Below are positions 57,401 to 64,000 of a stretch of DNA of 64,000 nt, one piece after another. The notes under the pieces were generated by a model, which saw nothing but the letters and a program-made list of their open reading frames with translations, ran no database searches and had not been told where the DNA came from. Source of the DNA: Pigmentibacter sp. JX0631 (lineage in GTDB: Bacteria; Bdellovibrionota_B; Oligoflexia; Silvanigrellales; Silvanigrellaceae). Every line of letters starts with the position of its first letter. Positions within the stretch are counted from its first letter, which is position 1. Location: NCBI RefSeq assembly GCF_029873255.1, contig NZ_CP123622.1, positions 3,509,001 through 3,573,000 of the forward strand, read 5' to 3'. A program made the translations under genes and the position numbers.

Positions 57401-60400
57401 GTTGCTGTTACTTCTGTTGAATAAGGAGAATTCCCCCCTGCTGTTGTTGCAAGAAGAACATAAAAATACTGAGTTCCTGGACTAACTGTCGTATCAGAAC
57501 AAGTTAGGCTTGAAATTGAAGAACAACTTGTTACTAAAGTATAAGGTCCACCACTTACTCCAGAACGCATTAATGAATAAGTTATATTTGCAGTCCCTGG
57601 ACTAGCTGTCCAAGAGAAATTTATTACAGATCCACTCATAACATTAGCAACTAAATTTGTAGGAGAAAGCGTGGGAGTTGTTGCAGTAACCGCTGTTGAA
57701 TTTGCACTCGATCCTGCAGCAGTTATTGAGTTAACTATATAGTAATATGTTGTTCCAGGCAGTACATTTTGATCAAAGCAATTTGTTGAACTTACCGCAG
57801 TTTGACAACTTCCTGCTAAAATAGCTGTATAGGTAGATCCATTTAAAGAATGTTTAGCTAAATAAGTAACGGCATTACTTCCAGTAGTTCCTGTCCAATT
57901 AAGAGAAATAGAAGTTGTATTCAGAGCAGCAGCTGTTACATTAATAGGAATATTTGCAAAAGTTGTAACTGAAGTTTCATTTGAATTTCCTGATGTTCCA
58001 CCAGAAGTTACTGACTGCGCAACATAATAATATTTTGTTGCAGTTTGTGCAGTCGTATCTTGACAATTTAAAGTAGGATAATTTATATTGCCAGCACATC
58101 CGCCAGTAGTTAAAGCTGTATAAGGCCCTCCACTTTGGGTTGAACGTAATATTATAAAACTAAGTGAAGCACCCCCTGAATTACTAGACCAAGATAAATT
58201 AACTGCATTTGCATTTGCTGCTGTAGAAATTAAATTTGTAGGAGCTGAAGCTTGGGAAGTTAACGATAGTTCTGTTGAATTTCCTGTATTACCGGCAGCA
58301 TTACTAGCTGAAACAACGTAAAAATAATTACTTCCAGAAATAATTGATGTATCAGTGCAACTTGCAGAAGTTATATTTGTACAACCTACAACATTTGTAT
58401 AAGGACCTCCACTTAAATTTGCCCTTTTCAATGTATAACTAATTGGATCGGTACCTAAACTTGGATTCCAAAATATAAACACAGCCGAACTACTAGCTGC
58501 ATTGCCTGCTAAACCTGTAGGTATTGTTGTTGGAGTTACTGCATTTGCTTCTGAAGAATTAGAAGAAGTTCCACCAGTATTGCTTGCTTTGACAATATAA
58601 AAATATTTGTTTCCTGCTGAAACGCTCGTATCAGTGCAACTAGCTGTAGAACCACTTAACGTAACAGGACATGAAATTGTAGTGTAAGGTCCTCCTGAAG
58701 TAGAAGAAGTTTGAACAATATAATTAATGCTTGAATTGCCTGGACTGATATTCCAAGATAAATTAATAGTGGAACTACTTGCCGCAGTAGCTGTTACATT
58801 AGTAGGAGGTGTTGAAATTAGTGTAGTTGAAAATTCTGAATTCGAATTTACATTTCCTTGTCCATTATTTGCAACTATTTTAAAATAATAAGTAGTTCCT
58901 GCATTCAAATTAGATATTGTTGCTGGTGATGTGGTATAAGGACCGCTTGAAAAAGTGTATGTGCCAGAAACTATCCCATAAATAATATTGTAAGAACTTG
59001 CACCTACTGCAGAACCCCAACTTATTTGTGCACTACTTGCCGATAACCCTGTTACAGCTGTGAAATCAAATGCGCCTATAGGCGTTGCAAAAATTTCTCC
59101 ACTATTAAAACTTCCACCCGTTGATAAATTTGCAACCATTGCAAAATAGTATTTTGTTCCGTTTGTTAAACCTGTCGCTGTGCAAGAATTTAAAGTTATT
59201 GAACTACAACCAGTAGCTAAAACTCCACCAGATATGGCATTACCTGAAATTTGTGAAACATAAATATTGTAATTATTAGCATTTGGTATTGCATTCCAAT
59301 TAATTACTACTTGACCTGTTCCAGCAGTAATTGTTGTAAATGGAGTATTAAAAGGAGTACTTGTAGCCTCACTAGAAGAATTACTCGCAGTAGATCCTAC
59401 TCCCACATTGTTTGCAAATACAGTATAGTAATATGTCGTACCATTTGTAAGCCCAGAATTAATTACACAAGTTGTCGAAGCTATTGCTGAGCAATTGGTA
59501 ATAATTGAGCCAGAACTTGAGCCACCCATTGTAGTAGATTGTTTGACAGTATAATTTGTCGCACCCAAAGCTGTGTTCCAAGTTAAAGTAACTTGATTAG
59601 GAGCTGTGATATTTCCAATAATATTTAAACTGCTAATTGGTGTCACAGTAATTTGATTTGAATTTCCCGAATTTCCACCACTTGTCATTGCCTGAACTAC
59701 ATAATAATATGTTGTCCCATTACTTACATTAAAATCACTATAACTTGTCGAAGAAATATTAGTATCAATTACACTATATGGACCACCAGAAGATAATGAT
59801 CTTTTAATTATATAGCTGATAGAACCTGCAGTACCACTACTCGCTGTCCATGTTAAATTAACAACACCCCCTCCATTTGCTGTTGCAATTAAACTTGTAG
59901 GGGCATTTGCTATAGTTGTTGCAACAACTTCATTAGAATAAGCAGACACACCTCCAGCTGTAGTTGCAGTTAATACATAATAATAACTAGTTCCTGCTAC
60001 TACTGTTGTATCTGTGCATGAAGTTAAAATAAGAGATCCACTACATCCACCAGAAAGTATCGTTGTATAGGGTCCGCCACTCGTTGTTGCACGAGCAACA
60101 TCATATGAAATACTTGCTGTTCCCGGACTTGTTGTCCAAGATAAAGAAACGGAAGAAGAACTTGTCGAATTAACATTATTTAAAACAGGAGGAGTTGTAA
60201 AAGTCGTAGCTTGGGCTTGTGTTGAATAAACAGATTCACCACCAGCAGTTATTGAAGTAACAACATAATAATAAGTAGTACCTGCTATTAAATTTGTATC
60301 TGAACAAGAATTAATTGTTACATTATTACAAGAACTAACTATAGAAAAAGGACCTGTTCCAGATGTTGAACGATATAAATTATACAATATACTTGTTGTA

Positions 60401-63400
60401 CCAGGACTTGTTGTCCAAGTAAGATTTATAGAAGAAGTGTCTTGCGAAGTAGCTGTTAAGTTAGTAGGAGCTGATGTAGGTAAAACAACATTAACTTCAG
60501 CCGAATTAGTTGAAACTCCACCAGCTGTTGTTGCTTTTACTACATAATAATAAGAATTTCCCGGTGATGCGCTAGTATCAGTACATGTAAAGGTATTGAC
60601 TAAGCCACTTTGACAAGTACCAGATGATATTGCCACATAATTAATTCCTCCACCAGTTAGACTACGCAGGACTGTATAAGTAATTGTTGCGTTACCAGAA
60701 CTAGCTGACCAAGTAACATTTACTGCGCTTGTTCCCAAAGGACTTGCAGTTACATTAGCTGGTGGATTTGTAATGGTTGTTGCATTTGCTTCTGAGGAGT
60801 AAACAGATACTCCACCTGTTGTTGATGCAGTAACAACATAAAAATATTTTGTTCCTGGAAGAACATCATTATCTACACAAGTAACGATAGGAGATAGTAT
60901 ATTTGTTCCACAAGTTCCATTTACTATTTGAGAGTAACCTGATCCGCTTGTCGTAGAACGAAACAGTGTGTAACTTATTTGTGCGCTTCCTGGACTCGCA
61001 GTCCAAGATAAATTGATAGAATTTGTTCCAGCTGAAGCGGCTGTTAACGTTGCTGGAGCATTTGTTGGAGTAGTTGCCGAAGCAAAACCTGAATTTCCTG
61101 ACGTACCTCCTGCAGTTGTAGCTGTTATAATATAGTAATAAGTTGTTCCTAGAGTAACTGAACTATCTATACATGATGTAACAGATAAACTTCCTGAGCA
61201 TCCACCAGAAGCTATAGCAACATAACCACTAGAACTACTTGTCGAACGTAGCACTATATAGGTTATGGGAACCGTTCCTGGACTTGCAGACCAATTAATA
61301 TTGATACTCGTACTTGATAACGTGGTAGCTATCAAATCAACCGGAGGGGTTGTAGTTGTCGTGGCATTAGCTTCAGCTGAAAAAGAAGATATGCCCCCAT
61401 CTGTTGTTGCCGTAACAACATAGTAATATTTCTTCCCCAGATCGACGGCTGTATCTACACAGCTTGTAACTCCAACAGAAATAACTTCACAACTTGCTGA
61501 AGGGACTAAAATATAACCAAATCCTGAAGTTTCAGAACGATAGACTTGATATGTAATTAAAGAAGAACTCCCTGGACTTGCAGTCCAAGATAAATTAACA
61601 GACGAATTTCCAACTGCGGTAGCAGATAAACCAGTTGGTGCATTTGTTGCAGTCACAGCATTAGCTTCAATTGAATTGCTTGTAGTCCCTCCCGCAGTAG
61701 TAGCTAAAACGACATAATAATAACGCAATCCTGGTGATGCACTTAAATCAGTACAAGTTGTTACTGTAAGGCTTGAATTACTGCACGTTCCAGATGCAAT
61801 TGCTGTATAAGGTCCACCGCTATTTGTTGCTCTTTTTACTTGATAAGTAATAGGAACACTCCCAGGACTGGTTTGCCAATTTAAAGAAATTGAAGAGGAT
61901 GAATTTACAGTCGCTATAATATCACTAGGAGGTGTAGTCAGAGTTGCTGTTGTAGATTCACTTGAATTAGGAGAAGAGCCGCCACTGGTTGTTGCTAGTA
62001 CAACATAGTAATAATTTGTCCCAGGAGAAAGTCCATTATCACTGCAACTTGTTCCGTTAATTCCAATACAATTTGGAACTGGTAAATAATTACTACCCGA
62101 TGTTGTAGATTTAAAAACTGAATAAGTTATCTGCCCAGCAGTACCAGAGCTTGGAGTCCAAGAGAGTTGTAATGAATTAGCAGTAATTGCAGAAAATACT
62201 AACCCAGTTGGAGAATTGGGTTGTGTAGTTAATGCCAATTCTGCACTATTTGCTGTCGTCCCAACAGAATTTGTTGCACTAGCAACATAAAAATATTGAG
62301 TACCTGCAGATACCGAACTATCCGTGCAATTTACAACACTAATATTTATACAGCCAACTACATTCGAGTAAGGACCTCCTGATGCAGAAGATCTTTTTAA
62401 TGTATAAGAAATAGGAACATTTCCAGGACTTTGGAGCCATTGAAGAACTGCTGAACTTGTCGTTACAAGTGGACTATATAAATTGGTTGGAGGAGTTGTT
62501 GGAGTTACAACAGAAGCTTGAAGAGAATTAGGGGAACTTCCAGCCGAATTACTAGCAGATACAACATAATAATATTGCATTCCTGGTAAAACGGAATTAT
62601 CGGCATAAGTTAAAGTAGCAGAGTTTAAATTACTTGCGATAAGATCATATGGCCCGCCAGAAACTATTGAACGACTGACTTGATAGACGATTGTCCCCAA
62701 ACCAACAGCAGCGTTCCAACTTACATTTGTTAAATTAGAACTAGCAGCAACCGCTGTTACTGCTGTTGGAGCAAATGGAGGCGCAAGTGGAGTTGCTGTA
62801 CTGATGTTACTTATGACACTACCAGCATTATTGGTAGCAGTAACTTGAAATTGATAGGTTGTTCCATTGTTTAAATTAGGAATAATTGTATAAGTAGATT
62901 GCAAATTGGTTATGGTATCCGTAAATGGACCTGGGAATATGCCATAATTAACTGAATAAGTTTTAGCAATATCAACCGCATTCCAAATTAAATAAACGGT
63001 TTTGTCGCCAGATATCGCATTCACAGATTGAAATGGACCAACAGTAGCTGCAATTTCTGTTTTAGAATCCGTATTCCCATAGGCATTTTGCGCAGTTACT
63101 TTAAAATAATATTGTATACCGTTTTGCAATGAAGGAATGTTGCAAACAATCTGTGCGTTACATGAAGTTACTGAATTTGTATAATTTTTTGATGAAGTTC
63201 CGTACCAAACAGTGTAACTTTTAGCTTTTTGTGCTTGCCCCCAAAGTAACGAAACCTGACTATCACTTGCTAAAACATCTGTGATTTCAAAAATTTTAGG
63301 AGTAGATAAAAATGGGCTATTACCGTCGTCAACATGAGAATTTGATCCTCCTAATGGATTAAAATTGCAGCCATATGACGCGAATAAAAAAAACAAGAAA

Positions 63401-63441
63401 ATTAAAATTTTTTTAGTAAATAACGCCCGTAACAACTCCAT
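50632..63441 (-). CDS. Giant multi-FN3 surface lipoprotein with C-terminal propeller
   Basis: 4269 residues. In order: lipoprotein signal with lipobox SYGC (Cys25, +2 Asn); about 38 FN3-like modules of 85-98 residues from ~45 to ~3630, most with the pattern APTNLTATASSSSxINLSW, YTVxRSxxSGGPYT, TYYYVVTATxxGGTSxNS; one Ig-like module with GTWSDSSNCTYSWYANNNLI; a ~250-residue region with WDQNG, NGIFGYSNN and NFILGNFPRNG, resembling a LamG/concanavalin-like sandwich; and six ~47-residue blades, each with two cysteines (for example GSVYTCTLSGGAVPNAASC), ending GKGYGISIY. Most FN3 modules also hold a Cys pair before the F strand. This is a long, disulfide-stabilised surface fibre with a binding head, probably an adhesin. 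It has no enzymatic motif. Composition is Ser/Thr/Asn-rich. The ribosome site is close to the ATG (AGGATATG). Confidence 0.85.
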   Translation of the reverse strand: MELLRALFTKKILIFLFFLFASYGCNFNPLGGSNSHVDDGNSPFLSTPKIFEITDVLASDSQVSLLWGQAQKAKSYTVWYGTSSKNYTNSVTSCNAQIVCNIPSLQNGIQYYFKVTAQNAYGNTDSKTEIAATVGPFQSVNAISGDKTVYLIWNAVDIAKTYSVNYGIFPGPFTDTITNLQSTYTIIPNLNNGTTYQFQVTATNNAGSVISNISTATPLAPPFAPTAVTAVAASSNLTNVSWNAAVGLGTIVYQVSRSIVSGGPYDLIASNLNSATLTYADNSVLPGMQYYYVVSASNSAGSSPNSLQASVVTPTTPPTNLYSPLVTTSSAVLQWLQSPGNVPISYTLKRSSASGGPYSNVVGCINISVVNCTDSSVSAGTQYFYVASATNSVGTTANSAELALTTQPNSPTGLVFSAITANSLQLSWTPSSGTAGQITYSVFKSTTSGSNYLPVPNCIGINGTSCSDNGLSPGTNYYYVVLATTSGGSSPNSSESTTATLTTPPSDIIATVNSSSSISLNWQTSPGSVPITYQVKRATNSGGPYTAIASGTCSNSSLTVTTCTDLSASPGLRYYYVVLATTAGGTTSNSIEANAVTATNAPTGLSATAVGNSSVNLSWTASPGSSSLITYQVYRSETSGFGYILVPSASCEVISVGVTSCVDTAVDLGKKYYYVVTATTDGGISSFSAEANATTTTTPPVDLIATTLSSTSININWSASPGTVPITYIVLRSTSSSSGYVAIASGGCSGSLSVTSCIDSSVTLGTTYYYIITATTAGGTSGNSGFASATTPTNAPATLTAASAGTNSINLSWTASPGSAQISYTLFRSTTSGSGYSQIVNGTCGTNILSPIVTCVDNDVLPGTKYFYVVTASTTGGVSVYSSEANATTITNPPANVTASPLGTSAVNVTWSASSGNATITYTVLRSLTGGGINYVAISSGTCQSGLVNTFTCTDTSASPGNSYYYVVKATTAGGVSTNSAEVNVVLPTSAPTNLTATSQDTSSINLTWTTSPGTTSILYNLYRSTSGTGPFSIVSSCNNVTINSCSDTNLIAGTTYYYVVTSITAGGESVYSTQAQATTFTTPPVLNNVNSTSSSSVSLSWTTSPGTASISYDVARATTSGGPYTTILSGGCSGSLILTSCTDTTVVAGTSYYYVLTATTAGGVSAYSNEVVATTIANAPTSLIATANGGGVVNLTWTASSGTAGSISYIIKRSLSSGGPYSVIDTNISSTSYSDFNVSNGTTYYYVVQAMTSGGNSGNSNQITVTPISSLNIIGNITAPNQVTLTWNTALGATNYTVKQSTTMGGSSSGSIITNCSAIASTTCVINSGLTNGTTYYYTVFANNVGVGSTASNSSSEATSTPFNTPFTTITAGTGQVVINWNAIPNANNYNIYVSQISGNAISGGVLATGCSSITLNSCTATGLTNGTKYYFAMVANLSTGGSFNSGEIFATPIGAFDFTAVTGLSASSAQISWGSAVGASSYNIIYGIVSGTYTFSSGPYTTSPATISNLNAGTTYYFKIVANNGQGNVNSNSEFSTTLISTPPTNVTATAASSSTINLSWNISPGNSSINYIVQTSSTSGGPYTTISCPVTLSGSTASCTDTSVSAGNKYFYIVKASNTGGTSSNSSEANAVTPTTIPTGLAGNAASSSAVFIFWNPSLGTDPISYTLKRANLSGGPYTNVVGCTNITSASCTDTSIISGSNYFYVVSASNAAGNTGNSTELSLTSQASAPTNLISTAANANAVNLSWSSNSGGASLSFIILRSTQSGGPYTALTTGGCAGNINYPTLNCQDTTAQTATKYYYVAQSVTSGGTSGNSNETSVTTFANIPINVTAAALNTTSISLNWTGTTGSNAVTYLAKHSLNGSTYTAILAGSCQTAVSSTNCFDQNVLPGTTYYYIVNSITAAGSSANSTAVTATTPTLSPTNLVANVMSGSVINFSWTASPGTANITYSLMRSGVSGGPYTLVTSCSSISSLTCSDTTVSPGTQYFYVLLATTAGGNSPYSTEVTATTAANTPTNLVATATGSTSVTLSWTASVGSTNNVTYTVKRSTVSGSGYTSIISGTCSALVASTTCTDQNLSPGTVYYYVVIANTAGGSSANSVEASVTMPTMAPTNLIGSASSSSAINLSWTASPSSGSSVSYTVKRSVISGSSYSLVTAGTCSNSALSVTNCTDTSVNPGFVYYYIVNATNLAGTTNNSNQVTVTVPTTAPTNVVAVTASSSTINLSWNLSPGNSVISYVVGRSTTSGSGYVNVASGGCSGNLSTSTSSCSDSGLSAGVTYFYTITAINGGGSSPLSSEVSATTITNAPSTLTATATSSTNVNLAWGASTGSANVTYQVSRSVTSGSNYSPLTSGSCNNVTVLTCIDSTALPGYKYYYIVTAINSGGTSIASNEVTVNMPTSPPTGFSFTTITSTNIVMTWAPSPGLLPNTYTVLRSSTTGGPYTNVVGCVAISSLNCTDSSVAAGTAYFYIVRATNSNGTTGNSIEINTVTPTTAPTGLSATAGGSFVNFTWTASTGTAALITYSLSRSQTSGASYSVVQSGINSTSASDNSVFLGTTYYYVVNANTSGGVSANSNQVTVTPIGSFSITTISSSSGQITLNWNSASGAANYTVKSSTTLGGSSSGTNVTGCVSIVTLTCTATGLTNGTTYYFTVFANNTGVNSSATNSTSEVSSTPLGNTLTISGIASSQISLNWASVVNATTYNIYFSTSSGNAISGGQIASGCSNLVGTSCTATGLSNGVTYYFALVANLSVGGTFQSSEISGMSIAPFDFTSLSPVNSTSANINWSSASGAQNYTLQYGAVSGTYTGSQGPVTTTSIALNNLSPGNSYFMRIKGQNSSGNILSTSEKQLTLPTNPPSGLSLASLTTTSANLYWVVSPGNSAINYNIFRSNVSGSGYVSLSGSSGTCGAIVTTNICTDSSIASGSTYYYVISATNSAGTTAFSNEITVTSPPNPPTSLTANPINTTQIQMNWSTVTGNSSGTTYTLSRSSTSGGAYSPVTGCKNISAVTCIDSTVAPGTTYFYVLTATNPGGTSVNSSEISATSFTSPPNTFTAMAASSSQVNLSWSVSPGTTNITYTIFRSLVTGGPYTTLTSGACTGNITVLTCQDTSVTPGIKYFYIIKANTAAGASINSFEINVTTPTTAPTSITATAASSVLVNIGWVASPGSSVIYNIKRSTTTGGPYISPTSGTCSSALSSPVVSCNDASVLPGVTYYYVLTASTGGSTSANSIEVSVTLPTTAPTTLVATTASTTSIALNWTASPGSASVTYNVLRSINGTTFTAIPSGSGCFGNLSGITCTDSGLTIGTQYYYVVTATNSAGTTSNSVQTTATTLTTTPTGLSATATSSSSVTLSWTVSPGSAATTYNVFRSLNSGSGFSQIVCNVTVTASTANCLDSTATAGNIYFYNISATNAGGTTTTSSNVTVTLPTNTPTTISATATNTTTINISWSASPGNSAISYIVLRSSTNLAGSFSTFATGTCTPAGISSLTCSDTGGSPGNIYYYAVQAINSAGTTVQSSSVSTVTQTTPPTGVTATISGAGSISVNWTASPGNATITYTVKRSTASGSGYVTLTSGTCANSNLTNTFCSDLTNPVNGTVYYYVVTATNAFNTTANSNIATVTYSSPVNTVVPVLSGAGFSSNSNIITSTGNVLSTTLGTWSDSSNCTYSWYANNNLISGATSSTYTTQTADLCKVLTSCVTCSNFLGSSKVCINGNSTTNGINTNGIITDYTNRVSSISGYSLTAAGQGQIKNFLDNLITNNISIPDVLYAMQKQQNAGYGSISNRTVFDLYCDQHNSTLSTAAFAWDQNGVLGSSALAPAPNYGIAISNSSIFNSTQPSTIVAYAQNPSSTNFNGIFGYSNNSSASSTNGFGFNNGSGNNFRDDLANQTITNSNVGYNFVGRSLSGSSNILDTNGTQTLPSTNASALGGGNFILGNFPRNGTQQNFTLNGYLAFAAAWTNAALNFSNMEIVRSAYTVNFPVPATVTYIGDNNGSVYTCTLSGGAVPNAASCAASTGYGSLYSVSASSSFLYVVNSSGFVYACPITNNTIPATASGCLKSTGFSDSFPAYPTIYYANNYVYVVMYSAGTIYSCPVQGNGSIPNSSGCSVGTGFNKAYAGFVKNNYFYLANYSSVNKVTSCPLSGGVVPNFSGCSQSSTFTGAWGMGYNGSYAYVGGYSNGNVYVCPFTSGVFPASSTCTNTANGFGTIWAITSTPNSSDVYIVNSVGVVYSCPIAANGSIPSAASCSSSSGFGKGYGISIY
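52550..63300 (-). repeat. Array of ~38 FN3-like modules
   Basis: Counted by the recurring (T/N)xPPTxLxATAxSSxxxxLSW start and TxYYYVVxAT-xxGGxSxNSxE end of each module. Modules are diverged in DNA sequence, not recent copies. A non-standard three-module cassette (lacking the RSxxSGGPY segment) occurs as modules 14-16 at ~58820-59640 and as modules 28-30 at ~54868-55679. Confidence 0.8.
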
Positions 63442-63640
63442 ATCCTAATTTAAAAATTTACTTTATTATATCTAAAAAATGAATGTTTTTCTATTAACTT
63501 TTTCTTCATTATCTTAAATATTTACTATGCAAATTTTTCACTGCCAGAAAAAATATCCTTAAAATCATCTCTGTTACAAAGAATTATAACAAACCGAAAC
63601 GTTTATATAAAGTTAGAAAAGTTTTAACAGGTAAAAGGGT

Positions 63641-64000
63641 TTGAGAATAAAAATTTTAAAAGAAAATTTAATTAAAAAAATTTTAATGCTGTTTGTAATT
63701 TTATTTTGTCAAATGAGTGAAAATACTTTTCCTAGAGAATTAAAAAATATCCAATACAAAGTGCAAAAAAAAGATACTCTCCTAGGAATTCTAAAAAAAT
63801 ATTCATTAAAACCAATTTATGGGAAAAACGGTTCCTTAGTTGAAATATTAAAACTAAATCCCCATAAAATTAATACAAAAGGAAATCTTATTTATCCGGG
63901 AGAAATATTAACGCTGCCATTAAAAAAAGAAATTGAAAATAATTCTTTAAATAATAACAATAATAATAGTAATTCAACTATAAATTCAGAAGCAAAAAAA
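63641..64000 (+). CDS. LysM-like exported protein (3' partial, runs off the window)
   Basis: A frame starting at TTG 63641 (AGGT 8 bases upstream) and open to the right edge encodes 120 residues. It has a basic/hydrophobic signal peptide (KENLIKKILMLFVILFCQM), then a LysM-like domain (YKVQKKDTLLGILKKYSL, PIYGKNGSLVEILKLNP, IYPGEILTLP) and an Asn-rich linker. The domain is the closest match to that of the 27668 gene. What follows, a repeat linker or a barrel, lies outside the window. It is divergent from the giant lipoprotein across 199 bases. Confidence 0.75.
   Translation, partial: MRIKILKENLIKKILMLFVILFCQMSENTFPRELKNIQYKVQKKDTLLGILKKYSLKPIYGKNGSLVEILKLNPHKINTKGNLIYPGEILTLPLKKEIENNSLNNNNNNSNSTINSEAKK

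Overview
The window is strongly AT-rich DNA from a motile, flagellated, Gram-negative bacterium. It carries outer-membrane beta-barrels, lipoproteins, methyl-accepting chemotaxis proteins, FlbD and a FliG-like protein. The EF-G resembles the mitochondrial/spd-type EF-G1 known from spirochaetes, planctomycetes and deltaproteobacteria-like lineages. Together with the AT-richness and the abundance of surface FN3, RCC1 and LysM-like proteins, this suggests a member of Bdellovibrionota, perhaps Silvanigrellales/Oligoflexia. That placement is inference from gene content, not a phylogeny. Genes are densely packed, and many neighbours overlap by 4 bases (ATGA/GTGA). I see no tRNA, rRNA, insertion sequence, prophage or CRISPR array.

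Layout. 1-6.1 kb: end of an HTH/coiled-coil gene, a bacterioferritin-like protein that has lost its ferroxidase ligands, then fusA, ddl and recA. 6.1-10.7 kb: an outer-membrane barrel and a seven-bladed RCC1-like lipoprotein on the minus strand, a periplasmic binding protein, a 34-codon small gene with its own promoter and terminator, and a small one-POTRA Omp85 protein. 10.7-20.4 kb: a sensing and uptake block with two paralogous chemoreceptors, four tandem paralogous periplasmic binding proteins, and divergently a complete polar amino-acid ABC transporter (ATPase, binding protein, two permeases). 20.4-26.5 kb, minus strand: flbD, a large TPR-like exported protein, a small protein, a STAS/zinc-ribbon protein, then the lysine/peptidoglycan pair dapC-dapD. 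26.9-29.7 kb: yceD without rpmF, a LysM-like repeat protein and two unknown genes. 30-38.4 kb: dprA-addB-addA (DNA uptake processing and double-strand-break repair), a GHKL ATPase-like protein and an FmdB-like zinc ribbon. 38.4-48.2 kb: an AstE/ASPA-like hydrolase, two exported barrel proteins, a thioesterase/acetoacetyl-CoA synthetase/histidine phosphatase operon, a FliG-like protein, a CobW-type GTPase and an EcsC-family protein. 48.4-64 kb: another LysM-like barrel protein, a DsbA-like protein lacking CXXC, a 4269-residue lipoprotein with about 38 FN3 modules and a six-bladed C-terminal propeller, and the start of a fourth LysM-like protein at the edge.

The most unusual content is envelope-related. 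A lineage-type LysM variant with a conserved PI(Y/F)G-x2-G-x-L insertion occurs in four genes, two of which also carry a C-terminal outer-membrane barrel. A giant FN3 lipoprotein contains higher-order duplications. Three propeller or FN3 proteins have regularly placed cysteine pairs. Several proteins keep a recognisable fold but have lost catalytic residues (bacterioferritin, DsbA-like, FliG-like, FmdB-like and possibly the AddA nuclease).
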